Assembly: GCA_037367405.1 (NCBI GenBank)
Contig: JAZKJV010008261.1
Location: 1,178,001 to 1,242,000, forward strand
Source: Ottelia alismoides
Taxonomy: Eukaryota; Streptophyta; Magnoliopsida; Alismatales; Hydrocharitaceae
Reading direction: 5' to 3'
Length of the DNA: 64,000 nt
In this document: positions 56,491-64,000 of the stretch, piece after piece
Layout: every line of letters starts with the position of its first letter
Position numbering within the stretch: the first letter of the stretch is position 1
Translations under genes and position numbers: made by a program
Notes under the pieces: model-generated
Seen by the model: the letters and a program-made list of their open reading frames with translations, nothing else
The model's database searches: none
Told to the model about the DNA's origin: nothing

Positions 56491-56507
56491 GGTAAAGCAT
56501 AGGGGGA
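56491..56507 (+). other. Polypurine tract of element C
   Basis: ggtaaagcataggggga immediately before the 3' LTR start TGATGAATATG. Aligns with the PPT of B. Confidence 0.9.
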
Positions 56508-59500
56508 TGATGAATATGCGATTCGTCATATTTATTCATTTATTTTAGCTTAAAATCCCTTATAAAGCACCTGTCTATAACAATGACTCCATTTTCTTAC
56601 TAAATTGCATCTGTGTGTAAATATTGTATATTTGTGTATTATTTTAACCTAAAATAAATAAATAAAGAAAGAAAGGAAAAATAAAGAAAAGAAAATAAAA
56701 AAGAAGAAGGAAGGTTGTATATATGTAATAGATACAGGCTGACCCGAACTCCGAGAGAAGGTTAAGACTTGACCTGATCGACCAGGAATAAAGTAGGGGG
56801 AGATAGGGACCTTAAGCAGAAAATCCAAAAAAATGTGTGTGTTGTTGTAAATACTTCTCACTTATTTTGTGTATATCTGTATAAAACTGACATTAATTTA
56901 TTTGTGCATTAATTGACCTCAAATCAAATAACTTTCAAAACCAAAGTTGTAAATAAAAATGTGTTCTAAGTAATACAAATAATTGCACAATTAAATCATG
57001 TACAGAATAAAAGTAATCACACTTGGAAAAAGCCACTAAGCACTAATTGAAAGACCAATTCCGGCTCTATACAAATTCAAATTGAAACAATCTCACTTCC
57101 ATTGGTTTCTAAATTAAATTATCTTTAAAATGACTTGGAGTTACGAGTAAAAAGTTGGTTTTCTGGGGTGGTTTGTGCAATTTTCCCATGTATTTTGTGA
57201 ATATTGTATTTGTATATTTTTGTAAATTATTTTTACTAATTATTTAAAACAAAAATAAAAAATAAAAAAAAATAAAAATTTTAAAACAAAAAACTAAGTT
57301 GCTTGTTTACCCTTGTAGATAATGTCATATTTGTATATAGCATATGTATATATTTATTTTTTCTTAACAAACTCCACAAAAAAAATAAAAAAATTAACTT
57401 TTATTTTTCCAATAAATAAAGTGACAAAAATTCAAAAAAATAGTTAATTTTGTAAATAATTTTCTCTCTCTTTATCTTTATCTCATTTCAATTTTCATCT
57501 CTCTTATCTCTTTATCCAAAAAGTCAAAAATTCAAATTTCATCTTCATTATCTTCTCTATTTATATGGATCCTTCTTCCTCATTCCAACTTGATCAATCT
57601 TTGGGAGAGGAGCCCGATCTCCGAGAGAAATTTTCATCGAGAAAGGTGCCTAGCCTCTGAGCCATCCGGTGATAGCGCATCGGCCTCGTCGAGGCGATCA
57701 CAATCATTTTCACTCCTAAGGTGATATCCATCATCACTTTATATTTTATCTAAATTAATCTTAGTTTCATTTGTCGCATTTTAATTTCATCGTATTTTGT
57801 TTCTCTAGATCTTAAAAAAATCCATCACGATTTGATCCGCATTGATCTTGATTTTTTTCATCTCACGTTCTTGATCTCTCCGCATTCAATTTCTATCTTC
57901 TAAGATCTATCAACTCCGACCACGCACGGTGGTCGGAGAATCGGATTCGATTCCTTTCACTTTCGTCGGATCCCCGTTCATTTTCCAATTCGTAAATAAA
58001 TAAAAAATATACAAAAAATATATTTGTTTCCTTTTTCTTTAACATTTATTTTACAGAATTACATTAAAAAACAACAAAAAAATAAAATAAAAAAAAATTT
58101 AAAAAAGAAATTTTTTATGTTCTGTTTTTAATTTTCCTATTTAAGATCTAAAAAAATAAATTTTTTAATCACCGTTTACATTCAATAAAAAACAAAAAAA
58201 TAAAAAAGAGGTGAACGACAGCTAGGAGCCACCACCCCCTCCTTCTCCGCTTCTTGGGGAGGCGCCCCGCGTCCACCACCGCCCGTCCTCCAGGTCGCCT
58301 CCATCGAAGGCGGCGCGCCTCATGCTATCCGCGCTGCGGCTCCCTCCGCCCGACCTTGCAAGCAGTGCGCCGATGCGCACCTCCAACCGCCTTCCGTAGT
58401 CCACCTCCCACCGTAGCCTCCACAACGGCAGCCTCCCCCGTATAGTGCCACCATCCAAGGCACCACAGCCCCACATCACTCTTTAACAGATTCTCCGTGC
58501 CACCGCGGGCTGTAGCGGCTGTGCATCAACCTCCGCCCCGAGCGCGACCCTCCGCGCCGAGCTCCCTCACCGCCGCTCGGAGCGGCGCTCGCCAGCCGTC
58601 CCTAGTGCAGCACTGACACCGCCGCTCGCCAGCCATCCCTAGTGTAGCGCCGGCAGCCGCCCCCATATCGCGCCACCGTCCAAGGTGCCGCGACCCTACG
58701 CCGCCCTTTCCAGATCTTCCCCTTAGGCTTGAGATTGAAGATAGAACGAAGGAAACCCTAGTGGTTTAATATATATATATATATATTGGAAAAATTGCAG
58801 CTTCTACCTTAAGTTTTCAAATTCACAAAAATACCCTTGCCAGTTCAATAGTTGGGTAAATTACAAGTTTCTCCTCAGTGATTTCAAAAAATTTCAAGAA
58901 GACCCCTGCACTCAGAGCATAACACGTGTGACACATGTGAACTTGGGTGATTTACACCTTCTTCCCTCTGTTTATTTCTTGTTCTATTTTCATGAAAAAA
59001 CTTTCAATAATTGCACTTTAGTCCCTATGTGTCCAGACTGTTTATTTGCATCTTTTTCTTATTGAAACAAATTCTTCTCTTGCTTAATAAATTATGAAAA
59101 AAATCATGCTATGCTCCTGATATTCTTATCTTTTTAGCATAAAATTTTCATTGCATTTTAAATTCATTTATTATCTTTTAAAAATAAAAAACATGTCATT
59201 TTTCCCTGTTTGAAATTCAAAAAGTTGTAAAAATTCAAATATTGCTCCAAACATTCTAAAAACATTAGAGTAGTTGTATTTAGTTGTCTTTTAATTTCTA
59301 TGCAAATTTCACGCATTAGTTCTTTATAAAACCCAAAAATAATTGAAAAATATTCAAAATCTTATAAAAATCACAAAAAATTCAACAAAAATCCAAAAAT
59401 CATGATTTCAGTTCCTATTTGTAGATATTTGCTTTTAGTCCATTTTAAAAATAATTGTCAGGAGTTTTGAGCATTTAAAATATTTTGAAGTTGCAAATTA

Positions 59501-60043
59501 CTCCATACTGTGCACTGTTTCTCATTTTATCACTATTTGGTTTTTAGAGAAATACAAACTCATCCGAAAATTCTACAAAAATCCCAAAAACATTTCAAAA
59601 TATTTAAAACACAAAAATAGTTTTCCCACATTTTTCTTATCATTTCTGATATAGTTGAAAAATACAAAAAGAGTTCGGTGTGCGCATTTTTTATCTTGTG
59701 CATATTGCTCCTTATTCTTGAAAATAAAAAATTGCAAAATCAAAACTACTAAAAATTTGAAAATCAGAAAGTAAAAAAATAGAAATAAAAAAATAATAAA
59801 AATAAAAATAAAAATTCTACAAAAACCAAGGATATTTGCCTTTAGATTCCTACTTTTTCTATTAATTGATTTTCGATTAATTGTATAACCCTCGGGATTT
59901 GTAGCCTCCCTGAGTTCGACCCTGTCTGCAATACAGGTTAATAAGTAGCAAAAAGAATTTTTTTTGTTTGTTGCAAGATTTTTTGGGGACGCAACGACTT
60001 TATATCATCTTTGATAACCGACCCCGAGATTTCACAATCAACA
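56508..60043 (+). repeat. 3' LTR of element C, complete (3.54 kb)
   Basis: From TGATGAATATGCGATTCGTCA to ACAATCAACA (60043). Pairs with 48652-51569. It has a GC island (about 58200-58740), a (TA)n run (58766-58788) and, near its end, the GTTCGACCC box (59914-59922) followed by the hairpin CCTGT/ACAGG. Frames at 58222-58479 and 58254-58445 are overlapping and not called. Confidence 0.93.
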
Positions 60044-60048
60044 ATACT
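60044..60048. repeat. Target-site duplication of element C, right copy
   Basis: atact, identical to 48647-48651; the element D leader resumes here. Confidence 0.85.
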
Positions 60049-61311
60049 ATAGAAGCTCCATTACTTCAGAAATCCAGGCGATACATAAGGCAGTTACAAA
60101 CTAGGTTTTAGGCTCTAATCCTTAGTGGGTTGTGCCTCGCTCGTGGGAGGTGTTTTGGTCCCCTCCTATTGTACCTGAAAATAATGAGGGCTTTATGAAC
60201 CCAAGATAATGAAAGTCCATTACGGATTTAATTAATGTCAAATTTTATTTAGTAGTCTCCTTGTTTTAGTTGTTGGGTTTTCAATTTTTTTGGATCTGTT
60301 TTCATACAAGTGCCTAATATTTTTGTATATTTTCTTTTAATATCTAGGTGCTCAAAATCAGAGGGAGATAATGAAAAATCCGTGCAAGTCAATTCAATGA
60401 TGGAAATCTCACCATTGAATCTAATGATGCATGATGAGTTAGAGGACTTACAGTACTTCCGAGCTCTCTCCATGCGGTTTGCAAAACAGAATTTTTAAGC
60501 CTATTCTACATGGCGGTGTGCAATCGACAAAATCGTCCTAAACAGTAGCTGCTATTATTCATGAAGAAATGGTTGTTAGTTATTCAGAAATGAGACCAAG
60601 GTCCGGTCTTCGATGTCGATCGGTGCCCGCCACAACAGGTCCTGCAAGCATTGTATACGACCTCTCTCGGCACGCGATCTCAAGTCCAAATTACTGACAT
60701 TATTAATTTGACTAGATCCAATCGTGAAAAACTATAGGAACATACATTCTTATTAGGGTTTGGACCTATTTACCGAGTCAAGCAATCTATTTCTAGGGGC
60801 TCCATGCATAGAAAGAAAATAAAATAAGGCAGAAAACTCAAAACATCGGAAAACAAAATAAAAGAAAGCGAGAAACACGGAAAATTGCGACATGCCCCTC
60901 AGGTGAATAGACACCCGGGCACTGTACCTCGTTGTGGAGAGTAGAGTTCAAAGTTCTTAATTATTACATGTTTGAATAGTCTCTCTCTCACCAATAAATA
61001 CATAAATAAAACTTCTCTAATTCTATGCTCGATTGCTTCCTTTGTAGCCTCTCCATCTAGTCATCTAGTGAAGACCAATCTCCTCCAAGCTTGGCTGCAT
61101 CGTCCTGCTAAAAAGCCATGCTCGTGTGGTGGGCCCTCGCAACAAAGTCACAAAGAGATTGAATTAGCATAATTAATCAAATTAAATCAAATTGAGCTAT
61201 ACATCAAGAATAATTGAATGAAAATAAATCAATTAATATTTACAACAATAAATTACTAAGTAAGAACAAATGACTATACAAAATAAACAACAAAACTAGG
61301 CTACATTCATT
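60049..61311 (-). other. Element D leader, right piece
   Basis: No gene seen. Continues 48300-48651 and aligns with the A leader (about 13800-14830), including gggctttatgaaccc-type words and the leader box. The segment 60600-60690 (gtccggtct, ccgccacaac, ctgcaagcattgtatac) matches the B leader at 41235-41330. Confidence 0.75.
60361..60485 (-). other. Conserved leader box with possible short upstream ORF, element D copy
   Basis: Best-preserved copy of the box. On the minus strand an ATG at 60473 opens a 74-codon frame beginning MERARKYCKSSNSSCIIRFN and continuing GEISIIELTCTDFSLSP. Parallel residues appear in A (with a stop) and partly in E0 and B. Gag lies beyond, so this would be an upstream ORF. 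A structured RNA signal is equally possible. Confidence 0.5.
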
Positions 61312-61331
61312 GCTCCCTGATAACGACACCA
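61312..61331 (-). other. Primer-binding site of element D, tRNA-Asp type, decayed
   Basis: Plus strand gctccctgataacgacacca, 15 of 20 to the reverse complement of TGGCGCCGTTGCCGGGGAGC, all five mismatches transitions. It lies 2 bases from the LTR at 61334. Confidence 0.75.
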
Positions 61332-61333
61332 TC

Positions 61334-64000
61334 TGATAACAGAGATTTGAATAAGGGTCTCACGGTTTCATAAGATGAAACCGTAGTCGATGTGTTGACT
61401 CCTCACTAAACCTCGGTCAGCAATTAACCCACAATATATAAAGCAATGAATAACAAAAATATGGTGTTAAAATTTATTATTCTCTACTAAAATATGCATA
61501 GCGAGTAAGCAAGTAGAGGTCGAACCATAGAGATCAAAATAGGTAGCCTATGGTTATTGATATACAACTGATATACAACCAAGTCATTTATTATGTACAT
61601 ATATCTTTTTGTGGGTTTTTTATTTTTATATATTTTTTATTTTTTATTTTTTTGTTTAATTTTATATTTTTGTATTTTTATTTTTAGTTTTATAATTTTA
61701 TATATTTTTAATATTTTCAGATTTTTATATTTCTTTTTATTTTAAATAAATATATATAGAATATATAAGGCTATACATATATACATATGGAGCAATATAT
61801 TTATAAATACTAGAAAATATAAATAAAAATAGTTTTTATGGGTTACATATATATTTCTAATCTTTTTTTAATTTTTCTAAAATTTTGCTAATTTTTATTA
61901 ATTTTAAAGTAAAAAAGTAACCCTAATAAGGATTTAATATACATGTTGAAATTGATTTGAATATTTAAAATAGTAAATAGGATCCAAAATTACCCAAATC
62001 AATTTTAATATATAAATATTTATCCAAGGAAAATTATAAAATAGAAAAACAAAATTTTAGATTTTTAAATGATTTTTAATTTTTTATGATGGTTTTTGGG
62101 GTTTTAAAAATTTTAAGCTTTTCTTTTTCCATTTTTATTGATTTTTAGACTGGAGTTAAAGTAGGATAAAATAGACACTATATAATATTTTTGGATTTTT
62201 TCAAGACATTCTTGTATTTTTTGGTATTTTCTAAGCTAGACAGTACAAAAAGCTCCTTTTAATTATTAAGAAATGGATAAAATACCCAAAAATGTGAAAT
62301 AAATATGTACCGTGAAAGTACATGTCAAGAGACACTTAACCCTATTTTTGGCAATTTTTAGGAGCACAATAGTTATTTATAAAAATTAGATGAAATGCAC
62401 AAATATACAAGTCCTAGCAAGGGCATATTTGCAACAAAAATAAACATCAGGTGGATCAGTGCAATTTTTCCAAAAATATACAATGTATTTAACATTTTAC
62501 GAGTCTTTTTATCAATTATAAAAATGCTAGGGGCATACACGCAATTTCGCCACCTCACGTGGGATGACACGTGAGGTGACATGGAATAGACACAGAAGTA
62601 AATAAATGAAGTATATGGGCCTTTTAGAAAAATTCCCAATTTTTTTTAGACATTATATTTTTTTACAAGATAAAGAATAAATATTAAAAAGGCGGGGTAT
62701 GTTATGAAATTTACCCCATAAAGCGCGCGATCGGGCGGTTGAGACTCTTCACTTAAACACATGGCTACATCGTATCAGCTCATACCACTTCGATCTTGGA
62801 CGGGGCAGATTAGATCGCCAGGAGCGATCGAACGGTCAGGAACAACTTATCCAACGGTGCTTAGAGGATCTGGACGAGACCCTCAATCCGACGGCTCTGA
62901 ACCTCCCTGTAAGAACAGGGAATAATAGAGTGGAAGGCGAGCTTCGATAATATCCACAACATGATTCCGATAGTCTTCTTTGGCTCCAAGGTTCGCAACA
63001 GGAAGCATGAGCGTCCCTCTATCTACAAGAGGTTTCAGGATGGCCTGAGGGTCACCGGACCGCCACCACAAGGTCGGGGTAGAGGTGGGGCTCCAGGTAC
63101 CTCCGGCGAGTGGCGAAGTCACCTCTAGGTACCTTGATGCACCTTAAACCTCATAGGATAAGACTAGGGACGAGGGCAAACTACATCATCCCATTAGAAG
63201 GGGAAATGAGTGAAAAATGGTTGAGATGGGATCCCTCCGATGAGCGACGGAGGAGGAGGGAGCAATTGCTCGATCTTTATGAGATCGAGATGAGCGACGA
63301 TGCGTGGGATGATCAACAGACTTTGGGAAGCAAGATGAGGGTGGAAGGCGTAGCGGAGAATATGCGGAGCATGGTAGAAATGTTCCGCTCCGACAAACTA
63401 TGAATCGGGTCTAGTAGGCGAAGTCTAGGGTCAATTAATTAAATTAAATGCATAATTAAACAGCTGGAATCAAAATCTACCTAAATAAAGAAAAATGCAC
63501 AGTTCTTACCTGGCCGGAGACCAAGGAGCAGGGACGTCGCCGGAGCTATGCCCTAGGTGCAGCTCCATCCTCCTAGAGCTCCGCCCGGCCGCGAGATGAC
63601 TCCTCTTGTCATGAGGGAACTCGCTAGAAAAGTATCATAGGCTTCTATACTCGGATTAGTGACCAAAGAGGTAATGGAAGTTGGAGGGAATTATTTATAG
63701 ACAAGGCTTAGCACCGTTATTAACTGGATTATTGGAAGAAGATCACGCTATGTTCACGTAATCCAGATGCTTGGCTTGTAGGAGGGATGCTGAATGATGA
63801 AATTATATGAAGAGATTGAGGGGAAAGGATTGATGAAACACACAGGAAAAGGGGCGGAAAATCGGGAAAAACAAGTCAGACGACTGGAGGGGCAGTTGAC
63901 ACAAGGTCAACGGTCGCTGGAACGGGATCGGTCCACATCGACCACTAAAAGACAAAACATGAAATTTTATTTGAATTTAATTAATTAAAAATAGTATTTA
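61334..64000 (-). repeat. 5' LTR of element D, partial (runs off the window)
   Basis: Starts TGATAACAGAG beside the PBS. Carries the GTTCGACC box (reverse of 61517-61525), a very AT-rich stretch (61560-62540), an inverted G-box pair (62551-62578) and a GC-rich island (about 62700-63930) whose end (aaggtcaacggtcg, then cggtccacatcgacca) matches the island end in the A LTR. It is closest to the A LTR. The 97-codon frame at 63110-63403 and the 79-codon frame at 62883-63122 have no parallel in the A LTR and are not called. Confidence 0.78.
62551..62578. promoter_or_regulatory. Inverted G-box pair in the D LTR
   Basis: CACCTCACGTG (62551-62561) and CACGTGAGGTG (62568-62578) form a perfect 11-bp inverted repeat with a 6-bp loop. 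The A LTR keeps a decayed form at 16270-16296. Confidence 0.6.

Larger units (their letters stand above)
48652..60043 (+). mobile_element. Element C: internally deleted Athila-like Ty3/gypsy retrotransposon
   Basis: Plus-strand element with a target duplication (atact), 5' LTR lacking its last 0.6 kb, pol from the protease-RT border to integrase, hairpin array, PPT and complete 3' LTR. One deletion at about 51570 removed the LTR end, PBS, leader, gag and protease. The remaining pol frames are the least damaged in the window. It is inserted in the element D leader, whose sequence resumes on the other side. Confidence 0.93.

Noticed and set aside
63110..63403. 97-codon frame in the D LTR with charged, protein-like composition
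   Set aside because: The related A LTR has no matching frame at this place. Possibly captured coding sequence, but unsupported.

Overview
This window looks like nuclear DNA of a flowering plant with a large, repeat-rich genome. I cannot name the species. It holds no convincing host gene, rRNA, tRNA gene or CRISPR array. Nearly every base can be assigned to long terminal repeat (LTR) retrotransposons, mostly decayed and nested in one another. This is typical of plant pericentromeric or other heterochromatic DNA.

The dominant family is Ty3/gypsy, Athila-like. The evidence is the RT/RNase H/integrase protein motifs ([19 protein letters not shown]), LTRs of 3.2 to 3.9 kb, and four primer-binding sites that are decayed versions of one tRNA-Asp-type site. 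Layout: (1) 1-4701, element E0, minus strand: leader, PBS and 5' LTR, apparently inserted into element A. (2) 4702-18807, element A, minus strand: 3' region, integrase, RNase H, RT, protease, gag, leader, PBS and 5' LTR. (3) 18808-22279, remains of a Ty1/copia element (PPT, RT-RNase H) interrupted by a 0.5-kb hAT-like MITE, then a copia-like LTR remnant. (4) 22280 to about 25530, a truncated plus-strand Athila-type LTR (F). (5) About 25531-28213, a copia leader remnant, a tRNA-Met-type PBS and its LTR. (6) 28214-28367 and 45376-48299, two LTR fragments of the E0 LTR family (X) joined head to head. (7) 28368-45375, element B, minus strand, a full-length copy with both LTRs and a perfect 5-bp target duplication (gcaag), inserted in the X fragment. 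(8) 48300-48651 and 60044-64000, element D, minus strand: leader, PBS and 5' LTR running off the window. (9) 48652-60043, element C, plus strand, inserted in the D leader with target duplication atact. C lost the end of its 5' LTR, PBS, leader, gag and protease in one deletion.

All polyproteins carry stops and frameshifts, so none is autonomous as read. In a working relative, gag would form the particle, the protease would mature the polyprotein, RT/RNase H would copy the RNA from the tRNA primer and polypurine tract, and integrase would insert the product.

The most interesting signals are noncoding and recur in elements whose LTRs differ. (a) An array of inverted repeats lies downstream of integrase; in B and C it has four members, and the 3' arm of most members plus a G-run copies the terminal polypurine tract. 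(b) A paired CTACACTGG-type box lies in the 3' region. (c) A conserved leader box has a possible short upstream ORF. (d) A GTTCGACC box with a hairpin lies 120 to 230 bp from LTR 3' ends. (e) A TGATGAAT/ATTCATCA hairpin lies at the LTR 5' ends. (f) CACGTG (G-box) clusters lie in GC-rich islands inside the LTRs.
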